From Chloroflexota bacterium (GTDB lineage: Bacteria; Chloroflexota; Anaerolineae; B4-G1; SLSP01), in NCBI GenBank assembly GCA_019873645.1, contig JAIOAX010000008.1, forward strand, positions 90,687 through 154,686: DNA of 64,000 nt, given 5' to 3'. Positions 25,230-33,624 of this stretch are shown here, piece by piece. The notes under the pieces were generated by a model that saw nothing but the letters and a program-made list of their open reading frames with translations, ran no database searches and was not told where the DNA came from. Positions within the stretch are counted from its first letter, which is position 1. Every line of letters starts with the position of its first letter. Position numbers and translations under genes: made by a program.

Positions 25230-27935
25230 ATGACAGAAAGCAAACCAGTGAACCGCATAGAGCGCGAATCTGAGGGCCGTGAAGGCAAAATACTCACTTC
25301 CCTGGAAAAACGCATGCTATTGGCCGCCGGCGCCTCCCTTGTCGCCGGGGGCCCCTATCTGGTGATGGCCTGGTTCGAGCGCGCCTGGCAATTGTGGGCC
25401 GTGGCCCTGCTGACCTGGGTCATCGCCGGCGTGAGCTTCGCTGTCTACCGTATTGCCAGGCGTGGCAAGAGCACGTCGGCGGCCACCGTCTGGATCATCG
25501 CGCTCACCGTGCTCCTGCCGGCCTATGCCCTGTTTCTTAAAGACGCTTTCTGGGCGCTCATCCCGGCAGTGATTGCCTTCCCCATCTACATTGCGGCTCT
25601 GGCGTGGCCGGAAGCATTGCGACGCCGGCTGTGGATATGGAGCGCGCTGGGTGTTGGACTCGTTGTGGGTGTCGAACTGCTGCATCCCCTGCCGCGCTAC
25701 ACCCAGACCCAGATGTGGACCTTACGGCTGCTGTTGTTCGGGATGTTGGCGTTCGGCCTGTACATCGCTGCCCTTGCCTTCGTGAACACCTATCGCCGTA
25801 TTACCACGATTCGCACACGCCTGATTATTACCTCGGTGCTGGTAGTCTTGCTGGTTGCGGGGATGCTGAGCACTGGCGCCATACTGGTCAACATCAACAA
25901 CACCCAACGCCAGGCGTTTGACCAATTGCGCGCGCTTGTGGCCTTGAAGAAAACGACGCTGACAATATGGTTTGAAGGTTTACAATCCACGCTCAACACG
26001 GTCGTATCCGGCGATTATGAAACGGATTATGTGCGCACGCTGACGATCCCCTGGGCCGGCGGAGCACAACTTTCCAGCGCCAAAAACGCGCTGCGCGTGC
26101 GTTTCATCACCTTTATCAGGGATAACCCGCAGTTCGATGAGCTATTCCTGGCGGGGCTGGATGGACAGGTGTTGATGTCATCCGATGGGGACCAGATCGG
26201 CAAGCTATATACCGACGCTGAGTTCCTTGAATGTGGCATGTGGAAGCCTTGTATCAGCGTATTACGCTCTGTGTCCGGGCTTGAGCAGATGGTCATTGTC
26301 ATCGCCCGCCCGGTGCTGGATCGCTCCGGTCAAATTATCGCGGTCCTGGCCGCACGTGTCAATATGGAGCACCTGAGCCGGATTGTCGCCGAACCGCATG
26401 TGGGAGAAACCGGCGAAACCTACCTGGTGGCTGCCGATCATCAGGTCATCACCCAACGCCGCTTTGGCGGTGAAGATTATGCCTATAGCGAAGGTATTGA
26501 TCTGGCGCTGTACCTGCAACAACCAGACCTGCGCACCGCGACCTACGCTGATTATCGCGGCGTTCCCGTGCTGGGGGTGTTCACCTGGGTACCGGAACTC
26601 CAGGCCGTCTTGCTTTCGGAAATCAACCGCTCGGAGATTCTCCGGGGGGCGTGGCTGACCGCGCTTATCAATGCCGGCCTGGCGCTCGCGGCCCTGGTGT
26701 TGGCCGGGACCGTTTCGTACTTCTTTGCCAATAATGTCTCTGCGCCGATCGCCGACCTGGCACAGACGGCGACACGCATTGCCGCCGGCGAGCATGACCT
26801 GGTAGTGCGGGTGCAGCGCCACGACGAAATCGGTGTACTGGCACAGGCGTTCAACAGTATGACCAGGCAATTGCGCGAGCTGATTGCCAGTCTGGAACAA
26901 CGTGTGGCAGCGCGCACCCAGGGACTGGAAGCCGTCGCCGAGGTAGCACGGGCAACAACCTCGGTGCTCGATCCCAATCGGCTGTTGCCTGAAATGGTGA
27001 ACCTGGTCAAAGAGCGTTTCGGATTCTACTATGTCGGTTTGTTCCTGGTGGACGAGGCACGGCGCTACGCCGTGTTGCGCGCCGGCACCGGAGAAGCCGG
27101 ACGGCACATGCTGGCCCAGGGCTGGCAACTGGCCGTCGGGATGGGATCCATGATCGGGCAGTGTGTGGCGACCGGCAAACCCTTGATCCGCCAGAAAGCC
27201 GGCGACGCCGTTGTGCGCTTCGAGAACCCCTTCCTGCCCGATACCCGTTCCGAGCTGGCCCTGCCCTTGCGTTACGGCGGGCGCGTCATCGGCGCCATGA
27301 CCGTGCAAAGCGTTGCAGAATCTGCCTTTGACGAGGCGGCCATTGTTACCCTGCAAAACATGGCCGATCAGGTGGCTGTAGCAGTGGAAAATGCCCGCCT
27401 TTTCGCCGAAACACAGGCGGCGTTGCAGCGCGCTCAGGAAGTGCAGCGCCGTTATCAAGGACAGGCATGGCGCGATTACCTCAAGTATCGCCCCGCGCGT
27501 GGTTACGAGTGGCGCAGCGGCGCGCTCTTGACGCGGGGCGATGAACTCCCGCCCGATGTACAACCGGTGCTTCAGAAACGCGCTGCCGCGGTGGACGAAA
27601 AGACGCTGCTGCTCCCTCTCGTACAGGGCGATCAGGTGATCGGTGTTCTGGGGTTTGAAAACGAAGCGGGGCGCAAAACCTGGAGCGCCGATGAGGTGGC
27701 GCTGATCGAAGCTCTCTCCGAACAACTGCTGTTGGCGGCAGAAAACCAGCGCCTCCTCGACGAGACCCAACGCCGCGCCGCCCGCGAGCGCCTGAGCCGC
27801 GAGGTCACGGCGGAAATGCGCCGTTCTCTGGACGTGACCACCGTACTGCGGACGGCGATCCGTGAACTTCAGGAATCGTTGGGGCTCACCGAGGCTGAGG
27901 TGTGGATTGAAACTGAGGCAGGCGCCGAAGAATAG
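25230..27935 (+). CDS. Membrane sensor: six-helix domain, Cache, HAMP, GAF
   Basis: The start at 25230 follows GAAGGAAG. The N-terminus holds six membrane helices (about 30-190). A seventh helix (about 195-217) precedes an extracytoplasmic Cache-like region (220-470, DELFLAGLDGQVLMSSDGD, TYLVAADHQVITQRR) and an eighth helix (473-495). HAMP (490-545, NVSAPIADLAQTATRIAAGE), GAF (about 560-730, GSMIGQC), a short GAF-like domain (735-850, RRYQGQAWRDYLKYRP) and the shared tail (QRRAARERLSREVTAEMR) follow. It combines the two membrane input types seen separately elsewhere in the array, so it may be a natural fusion of a six-helix member with a Cache-HAMP member. No output domain is present. Confidence 0.9.
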   Translation: MTESKPVNRIERESEGREGKILTSLEKRMLLAAGASLVAGGPYLVMAWFERAWQLWAVALLTWVIAGVSFAVYRIARRGKSTSAATVWIIALTVLLPAYALFLKDAFWALIPAVIAFPIYIAALAWPEALRRRLWIWSALGVGLVVGVELLHPLPRYTQTQMWTLRLLLFGMLAFGLYIAALAFVNTYRRITTIRTRLIITSVLVVLLVAGMLSTGAILVNINNTQRQAFDQLRALVALKKTTLTIWFEGLQSTLNTVVSGDYETDYVRTLTIPWAGGAQLSSAKNALRVRFITFIRDNPQFDELFLAGLDGQVLMSSDGDQIGKLYTDAEFLECGMWKPCISVLRSVSGLEQMVIVIARPVLDRSGQIIAVLAARVNMEHLSRIVAEPHVGETGETYLVAADHQVITQRRFGGEDYAYSEGIDLALYLQQPDLRTATYADYRGVPVLGVFTWVPELQAVLLSEINRSEILRGAWLTALINAGLALAALVLAGTVSYFFANNVSAPIADLAQTATRIAAGEHDLVVRVQRHDEIGVLAQAFNSMTRQLRELIASLEQRVAARTQGLEAVAEVARATTSVLDPNRLLPEMVNLVKERFGFYYVGLFLVDEARRYAVLRAGTGEAGRHMLAQGWQLAVGMGSMIGQCVATGKPLIRQKAGDAVVRFENPFLPDTRSELALPLRYGGRVIGAMTVQSVAESAFDEAAIVTLQNMADQVAVAVENARLFAETQAALQRAQEVQRRYQGQAWRDYLKYRPARGYEWRSGALLTRGDELPPDVQPVLQKRAAAVDEKTLLLPLVQGDQVIGVLGFENEAGRKTWSADEVALIEALSEQLLLAAENQRLLDETQRRAARERLSREVTAEMRRSLDVTTVLRTAIRELQESLGLTEAEVWIETEAGAEE

Positions 27936-27951
27936 AGAATAGAGGATAGAG

Positions 27952-29748
27952 ATGTGGACGCGAATTAAACGCTACTTTACGCTGCCGGTGTTCGCCGACG
28001 AAGAACAAACGCGGGCTGCACGGTTGCTCATCACCATTCTCCTGGTCCTGGCGGGAATGGGTCTGGTGACAGATGTGGTATTACTCTTGATTTATGGCTG
28101 GCCGACAACCTGGCAAGATGTCATCCCGCATATAACCTTTGTAATCATCCTGGCTATGGTACTCGCTGCTTTTGCGTTTGTGCGCCGTGGCTATATGAAG
28201 GCAGTCTCCACTGTAGTGCTGACTTTTATATGGATCGCCATTACACAATGGGTCTGGACTGTCGAGGGCCTGAGCCTGGGTCATAGTATCTACGTCTATA
28301 CCCTCATTATTGTTATGGCCAGCCTGCTGTTGGGTAGAGGGGGTATCTTTGCCTATACACTCCTGGGACTTGTGGGTGTTTTAGTGGCCTATTACCTGGA
28401 TTATACCGGAAGGATTCCCAACGGTAAACCTATCTCTTTATTCAGTCTGGTTATCGTTATCACTATTTTGATCCTGTTGGGCGTTTTCTTAAATTATGCC
28501 CTCCGGAGTCTGCAACGCGCCCTCAGGCAAGCACGCCAGGCGGCTGCGGCGCAAGCTGCGGCCAACCGGGAACTGGAAGCGATCCGCGCTTCCCTGGAAC
28601 AACGAGTGGCGGAGCGCACCGAAGATCTGGAACGCCGCTCGATCCAGTTGCAGGCGGTGGCAGAAATCGGGCGTACCGCTGCGGCGATCCACGACCTGAA
28701 TAAACTCCTGGCCGAAATCCCCACAATGATCGCCGAGAGGCTGGACCTTTACCACGTGGGCGTTTTCTTACTCGACGAAGATGGGCTGGATGCCGTGCTG
28801 CGCGGCGCAAGCAGCCCGGAGGGACAGCAGATGCTCTCCCAGGGTTACTCACTGCCGGTCGGTTCACCGGACATCATCGGTATGGCAACGGCCCAGCGAG
28901 AACCCCGCACCCTGGCAGCAACCAATACCGATGAGGTGAGCTTTGCCGGCGCGCTGCTCCCACGCACACGCGCGGAACTGGCGCTGCCGCTGGCAGCCGG
29001 AAACCAGCTGCTGGGTGCCCTGGACTTACATAGCGTGGATAGCGCGGCTTTCCCACCACAGACGGTCTCGGTTATGCAGTTGTTGGCGGATCAGGTGGCG
29101 ATCGCCATTGAAAACGCTCAATTGTTCGCCCAGCGTGAAGCCTCGCTGGAGGCCGAACGTCGAGCCTACGGGCAGTTCAGCCGCGAAGCCTGGCAACAGT
29201 TGTCGCGCGCTACCGGCGCCCTGCGTTTTATTGCAGATAGGCCCGGCGTGGTGCGCCCGGCCGAGGGCGACGCCCCGCCGTTGATGCACCAGGCGCGTGA
29301 GACCGGCCGGCTGTTGACTACCCCGGATTCCACCCTGGTCGCGCCAATCCAGGTGCGCGAAGGCGTATCCATTGGCGCGTTGCGTCTGCACAAACCCGAC
29401 TGGAGTGAGGAGGAGATCACCCTGGTCGAGACGCTGACCGAACAGCTCGGCGCGGCGCTCGAAAGCGCGCGCTTGTACCAGGAGACCCAACGCCGCGAAG
29501 CGCGCGAGCGCGTCACCCGTGAGATCACCGAAGACTTGCGCCGCTCGGTAGATATTGAAGTGATCCTGCGTTCTGCCGTGACCAGTCTGGGCGAGGCGCT
29601 GGGCGTTCCGCGTGCCTATGTACGCCTGATGTTGGAGGATACCGCCGTCCCCGCTGCCGCAACGGGCGCCGCGGAAAAACAGGTATCGGATATGACTGCC
29701 GCCGTTGAATCCGCTGCGAAGCAAGGAGCAGAAGACCATGAGTCATAA
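27952..29748 (+). CDS. Six-helix membrane GAF sensor
   Basis: AGAGGATAGAG stands just before the ATG at 27952. Six membrane helices (about 20-185) end in LNYALRSLQRALRQARQ. A coiled coil (ASLEQRVAERTEDLERR) leads to a GAF domain (about 215-385) that departs from the others: it has DIIGMATAQREPR and no Cys at the usual place, and the charged NPxLPxTRSE loop is altered to ALLPRTRAELALPL. A short GAF-like domain (390-510, GQFSREAWQQL) and the shared tail (QRREARERVTREITEDLR) follow. It overlaps the next gene by 11 bases. Together with the genes at 23375 and 37300 it forms a clear paralogous group. Confidence 0.88.
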   Translation: MWTRIKRYFTLPVFADEEQTRAARLLITILLVLAGMGLVTDVVLLLIYGWPTTWQDVIPHITFVIILAMVLAAFAFVRRGYMKAVSTVVLTFIWIAITQWVWTVEGLSLGHSIYVYTLIIVMASLLLGRGGIFAYTLLGLVGVLVAYYLDYTGRIPNGKPISLFSLVIVITILILLGVFLNYALRSLQRALRQARQAAAAQAAANRELEAIRASLEQRVAERTEDLERRSIQLQAVAEIGRTAAAIHDLNKLLAEIPTMIAERLDLYHVGVFLLDEDGLDAVLRGASSPEGQQMLSQGYSLPVGSPDIIGMATAQREPRTLAATNTDEVSFAGALLPRTRAELALPLAAGNQLLGALDLHSVDSAAFPPQTVSVMQLLADQVAIAIENAQLFAQREASLEAERRAYGQFSREAWQQLSRATGALRFIADRPGVVRPAEGDAPPLMHQARETGRLLTTPDSTLVAPIQVREGVSIGALRLHKPDWSEEEITLVETLTEQLGAALESARLYQETQRREARERVTREITEDLRRSVDIEVILRSAVTSLGEALGVPRAYVRLMLEDTAVPAAATGAAEKQVSDMTAAVESAAKQGAEDHES

Positions 29749-32239
29749 AGAACCAACCCGGGTTGACAACGCGCCTGAAGAAATCCGCGCGTCGCGCCCG
29801 TTCACCAATTCCCAGTCCCCAATCCCTAATCCTCAATCCCCGGTCCCCGATCCCCAGTCCTTGCTCACCGAACTGGAAGAACTGCGCGCGCGCTACGCTT
29901 TCCTGCAACGCTTGCTGGACCTCAACCCCAACTTCGTCTTCGTGCGCGACCGCGAAGGCCGCTTCGTCTTTGCCAACAAGGCGCTGGCCGAGGCCTACGG
30001 GACCACCGTGGCAGAACTGCTCGGTAAGACAGATGCCGATTTCAACCCCAACCTGAAAGAAGTAGAATCCATTCACCGCAGCGACCTGGAAGTGATGGAA
30101 TCCCTGCGGGACCAGTTTATCCCCGACCGCGCCATCCTGCGCAATGGACGTTGGGTGCAGACGACCAAATTGCCGATCGTAGATGCCGACGGCGTAGCGC
30201 GGCATGTGCTCGGCATCTCCAGCGACATCACCGAGCGCATCCAGATGGAAGAAGCCATCCAGGCCTCGCTGGAACGGCGGGGACGCCAGGTGCAGACCTC
30301 CACCGAAGTTGCCCAGGAGATCGCGGCGGCGACGGCATTGGATGAACTGTTCCGCCGCGTCGTCACCCTCGTCAAAGAACGCTTTGGCTATTATCACGTC
30401 CAAATCTTCCGCTACGACGCCGCCGCGCGGGTGATGCGTCTGGTGATCGGCTATGGCGCCGTGGGGCAGCGCATGCTTGAAGCCGGCCATTACGTGGCAA
30501 TTGGACGTGGCGTGGTCGGCGCTGCGGCTGCGACCGGACGGCCGGTGCTGGCGCCCGATGTCACCCGCGACCCCGACTGGGTGCCCAACACCTTCCTACC
30601 GGGGACGCGCGGCGAGTTGGCCGTCCCCATCAAACTGCGCGACCAAATCCTGGGCATCCTCGACGTGCAGAGCAATATCACCGGGGCCTTGACGACCGAG
30701 GACCAACTTTTGCTGGAGGGTCTGTGCGGGCAGATCGCCATTGCCATACAAAGCACCCAACTGCTCGAAGAGGCCAACACCTTCCGGCAAGTCATCGAAT
30801 CCTCCGGGCAAGGCATCTGTATGGCGACCCTGGATGGCATGTTGACCTACACCAATGCGGCCTATCGCACCCTTGTCGGTACGGAAACGGACGCTGCGGC
30901 ACTGTTGGGACGCTCGTTCTTCGATCACTATCCTGAGCCATTGCGGGCGCGTGTGCGGGAGGAGATCATCCCTACATTGTTGACGCAAGGACAATGGCAG
31001 GGAGAACTGGAAGTGCTCGCGGCCGATGGCAATACCATTCCCACGCTGGAAATCCTGACCCTGGTGCGCGACGAACGGGGCAACCCGCGCTACCTGGCGC
31101 GTCAAATTACCGACATCAGCGCGCGCAAGGCGATGGAGGAAGCCCTGGCGATGGAGCGCCATCTGCTGCAAACCATGATGGATAGCGTACCGGATCACAT
31201 CTATTTCAAAGACCTGCAGAGCCGCTTCCTGCGTATCAGTACCGCTGACGCGCGCTGGCATAACCTTGACGACCCCGCCCAGGCCATTGGGAAGACGGAC
31301 TTCGATTTCTTCAGTGCCGAACACGCAGAGCAGGCTTTTGCCGACGAGCAGCGGATCATCGCTACCGGTGAACCGATGCTCAATGTGGAAGAGAAAGAGA
31401 CGTGGCCGGATGGCCACGTCACCTGGGTTTCGACCAGCAAGATGCCCCTGCGTGACCAAAAGGGGAACATTATCGGCACCTTTGGCATCTCGACCGACAT
31501 CACGGCGCGCAAGCTGGCCGAAATGGAGCGCGAGCAAATGCTGCGGGATATGGAGCGGCAAGCCGAACAATTGCGCAGCGCCGTGGCCGATATGACGCTG
31601 GTTCAGGAAACAATGACAGCCTTGACGGCGGCCACCACCTTTGAGGAAGCCGTCAACATCCTGCTCCCCGCCGTCGTCGCAGCGGTCAAGGCCGACCGGG
31701 TCAGCATGTTCAGGATCGAAGGCGAGCAGATGATCCGTGTCAGTGTGTATCCCCCTGATGAACAACAACGCGCACGCCTCGGTGAAGTGCTGTCCCTGGC
31801 AGACTATCCCTTGACCCGGCAAGCGGTTGAGTCACGTCACCCACTGGTGGTCACCGGTGATGATCCGCGACTTCAAGAGCATGCGCGGCGCGCGTTTGCC
31901 GAGGCCGGCATTGTTGCCCATGCTACGATTCCTATGATTGGGCGTGAAGGGGTCCTGGGTACCCTCTCGGTCAATTTGATCTCTAAAGAGACCTTCTCGG
32001 ATCACGACATCCGCATGATGCAGACGTTGGTCAACCAAACCACGCTGGCTATCGAGAACATCCGTTTGTTAGAGCAGGCCCGCATGCGCGCCGAACGAGA
32101 ACGGCTGGTGCGCACTATTTCTGACCGGATTCGGCGCGGCACCAACCGCGAAGTGATTTTGCGCGCGACGCTGCATGAACTATCGCAGATGCTCGGCGCC
32201 TCCAAGAGCGTGCTCTGGCTAGGTGAACAGGAGCGTTAA
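29738..32239 (+). CDS. Cytoplasmic PAS-GAF-PAS-PAS-GAF sensor
   Basis: AAGGAG at 29721-29726 points to the ATG at 29738; an in-frame ATG at 29705 lies deep in the previous gene. After about 21 residues comes a proline-rich linker (FTNSQSPIPNPQSPVPDPQS) encoded by the C-rich repeat found elsewhere between genes. Then come PAS (45-165, FVFVRDREGRFVFANKA), GAF (about 180-340, FGYYHVQIFRYD, GVVGAAAATG), PAS (340-460), PAS (460-585, HIYFKDLQSRFLRIS) and a divergent GAF (605-765, ATIPMIGREGVLGTLSVN). The shared tail (ERERLVRTISDRIRRG) closes the protein. It lacks the short GAF-like domain that precedes the tail in most members. No membrane helix or output domain is visible. Confidence 0.88.
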   Translation: MSHKEPTRVDNAPEEIRASRPFTNSQSPIPNPQSPVPDPQSLLTELEELRARYAFLQRLLDLNPNFVFVRDREGRFVFANKALAEAYGTTVAELLGKTDADFNPNLKEVESIHRSDLEVMESLRDQFIPDRAILRNGRWVQTTKLPIVDADGVARHVLGISSDITERIQMEEAIQASLERRGRQVQTSTEVAQEIAAATALDELFRRVVTLVKERFGYYHVQIFRYDAAARVMRLVIGYGAVGQRMLEAGHYVAIGRGVVGAAAATGRPVLAPDVTRDPDWVPNTFLPGTRGELAVPIKLRDQILGILDVQSNITGALTTEDQLLLEGLCGQIAIAIQSTQLLEEANTFRQVIESSGQGICMATLDGMLTYTNAAYRTLVGTETDAAALLGRSFFDHYPEPLRARVREEIIPTLLTQGQWQGELEVLAADGNTIPTLEILTLVRDERGNPRYLARQITDISARKAMEEALAMERHLLQTMMDSVPDHIYFKDLQSRFLRISTADARWHNLDDPAQAIGKTDFDFFSAEHAEQAFADEQRIIATGEPMLNVEEKETWPDGHVTWVSTSKMPLRDQKGNIIGTFGISTDITARKLAEMEREQMLRDMERQAEQLRSAVADMTLVQETMTALTAATTFEEAVNILLPAVVAAVKADRVSMFRIEGEQMIRVSVYPPDEQQRARLGEVLSLADYPLTRQAVESRHPLVVTGDDPRLQEHARRAFAEAGIVAHATIPMIGREGVLGTLSVNLISKETFSDHDIRMMQTLVNQTTLAIENIRLLEQARMRAERERLVRTISDRIRRGTNREVILRATLHELSQMLGASKSVLWLGEQER
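29804..29860 (+). repeat. C-rich short-period repeat inside a coding sequence
   Basis: The stretch contains a run of more than 20 bases identical to the intergenic tract at 6133-6160 (CCCAGTCCCCAATCCCTAAT and onward). Here it is translated in frame as SPIPNPQSPVPDPQS near the N-terminus of the gene starting at 29738. Confidence 0.8.
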
Positions 32240-32300
32240 AGCGGTTTAATCTGTGCAGTTTATTGACAAACCGAGGTATTATGATGATAGGAGGTGTACG

Positions 32301-32660
32301 ATGCCCTATAGACTGACCATGCCTGACGACGGTATTTTACGCATCTTCTTTGACGGTGCATTGGAAGACGACGAAGTAGACCCGTTTATCAACGACTTCA
32401 TGCGTTATCTGGAAGCGGCTACTCCCGCGGCGCCATTGCGTACATTGACCATATCTAACCATGTCGGGGCAAAACTCGCGCCGCGAGTGCGTAAAATGTT
32501 CGCTTCCCTCAATAGCGATCCACGTCTGGGCAAGTCGGCGACCATCGGTGTTGACCGTTATACGCGCGTGCTGGTCGGCTTTGTGCTCAAAGCGACCGGC
32601 CGTGACAACATCCGCTTCTTTGAGTCTGAAGAAGAAGCTTTGGCCTGGTTAAAAACGTAA
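32301..32660 (+). CDS. SpoIIAA-like (STAS-type) small protein
   Basis: AGGAGG at 32289-32294 sets the start at 32301, giving 119 residues. The sequence (MPYRLTMPDDGILRIFFDGA, then RVLVGFVLKATGRDNIRFF and EEEALAWL near the end) has the pattern of the SpoIIAA-like family, whose members end with a helix containing an EAL/WL motif. It is about 35-40 percent identical by eye to the protein at 33218. No STAS phosphorylation site (DxSxxxS) is recognisable. It sits after the PAS-GAF gene and before a long tandem repeat, in the middle of the sensor array, so it may be a cytoplasmic adaptor or antagonist of the array, but that is inference. TTGACA at 32263 has no well-spaced -10, so a separate promoter is uncertain. 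Confidence 0.85.
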   Translation: MPYRLTMPDDGILRIFFDGALEDDEVDPFINDFMRYLEAATPAAPLRTLTISNHVGAKLAPRVRKMFASLNSDPRLGKSATIGVDRYTRVLVGFVLKATGRDNIRFFESEEEALAWLKT

Positions 32661-33205
32661 CGCAAACTGTAGCGCAAGCTGTTAGCTTGCCAACGTACCG
32701 CACTTTAGCTTGCCAACATAACGCACGCTTTAGCTTGCGCCAATGTAACACAAGCTGTTAGCTTGCCAACGTAACGCACGCTTTAGCTTGCGCCAATGTA
32801 ACACAAGCTGTTAGCTTGCCAACGTAACGCACGCTTTAGCTTGCAAATGTAGCGCAAGCTAAAGCTTGCGCCAATGTAACACAAGCTGTTAGCTTGCCAA
32901 CGTAACGCACGCTTTAGCTTGCAAACGTAACGCACGCTTTAGCTTGCGCCAATGTAACACAAGCTGTTAGCTTGCCAACGTAACGCACGCTTTAGCTTGC
33001 CAACGTAACGCACGCTTTAGCTTGTGCCAATGTAACACAAGCTGTTAGCTTGCAAACGTAACGCACGCTTTAGCTTGCAAATGTAGCGCAAGCTTTAGCT
33101 TGCGCCAATGTAACACAAGCTGTTAGCTTGCCAACGTAACGCACGCTTTAGCTTGCCAACGTAACGCACGCTCTAGCTTGCGCCAATAACGTAGCTTACG
33201 CTACG
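32661..33205. repeat. Tandem array of about 20 palindromic 24-28-base units
   Basis: This 557-base gap holds no gene. About 20 consecutive units of 24-28 bases follow one another, mostly alternating between AATGTAACACAAGCTGTTAG-type and AACGTAACGCACGCTTTAGC-type units and each ending in CTTGC. Every unit contains an imperfect palindrome (CAAGCTnnnAGCTTG). Paired units often repeat with a period of about 53 bases. There are no unique spacers. The last unit (GTAGCTTACGCTAC, around 33190-33203) runs directly into the ribosome-binding site GAAGGAGGG of the next gene. The array lies between two paralogous small genes. Confidence 0.92.
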
Positions 33206-33217
33206 AAGGAGGGTACC

Positions 33218-33574
33218 ATGGCACATCAGTTCCGCATGAGAGGTGACGGCGTTTTACAGTTGACCTTCATCGGCGATACTGATAGTCGCGACGTACAGGC
33301 GTTGCGGGAGGACTTTACCTTCTACCTGGAGCAGGCTACAGTAGAAAATCCGCTGTTGATCCTGTGGGACGATAGCCGCGGTGGCAAAACGACCGCAGAA
33401 GTGCGCAAACTCTACGCCGACCTCAACCGTGACCGGCGGATCGGGAAAGTCGCCATTTGGGGCGCACGCTCCTATGGCCGCATCCTGGGCGAGTTTGTCC
33501 TTAAAATCAGCGGACGGGATAACATTCGCTTCTTTGACACGCAGGAAGAAGCCCTTGTCTGGCTGCAAGCGTGA
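33218..33574 (+). CDS. SpoIIAA-like (STAS-type) small protein, paralogue
   Basis: The start at 33218 follows AAGGAGGG and gives 118 residues. It is a paralogue of the protein at 32301, with the same N-terminal pattern (MAHQFRMRGDGVLQLTF), the shared GRDNIRFFDTQEEALVWL near the end and a matching middle (EVRKLYADLNRDRRIGK). No phosphorylatable serine motif is evident. The pair looks like a local duplication separated by the tandem palindrome array. SpoIIAA-like proteins bind partner kinases or sensor complexes, or act as lipid-binding SEC14/STAS folds, but the partner here is unknown. It ends 50 bases before the next sensor gene. Confidence 0.85.
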   Translation: MAHQFRMRGDGVLQLTFIGDTDSRDVQALREDFTFYLEQATVENPLLILWDDSRGGKTTAEVRKLYADLNRDRRIGKVAIWGARSYGRILGEFVLKISGRDNIRFFDTQEEALVWLQA

Positions 33575-33597
33575 AACGGTGCAGCCCATTCTATAAT
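33569..33597 (+). promoter_or_regulatory. Possible promoter before the serial-HAMP sensor gene
   Basis: A consensus -10 (TATAAT, 33592-33597) stands 27 bases before the ATG at 33625. The -35 position 16-18 bases upstream (GCGTGA region) is poor, so this is tentative. Confidence 0.35.
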
Positions 33598-33624
33598 CGG
33601 TCGTGATCGTAAAAAGGATTGCGG

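Noticed and set aside
32263..32285. Promoter before the SpoIIAA-like gene
   Set aside because: TTGACA is followed by TATTAT or TATGAT after only 8-11 bases; the spacing is wrong.
32661..33205. CRISPR array
   Set aside because: The units follow one another without unique spacers and are palindromic throughout; no cas gene is near.
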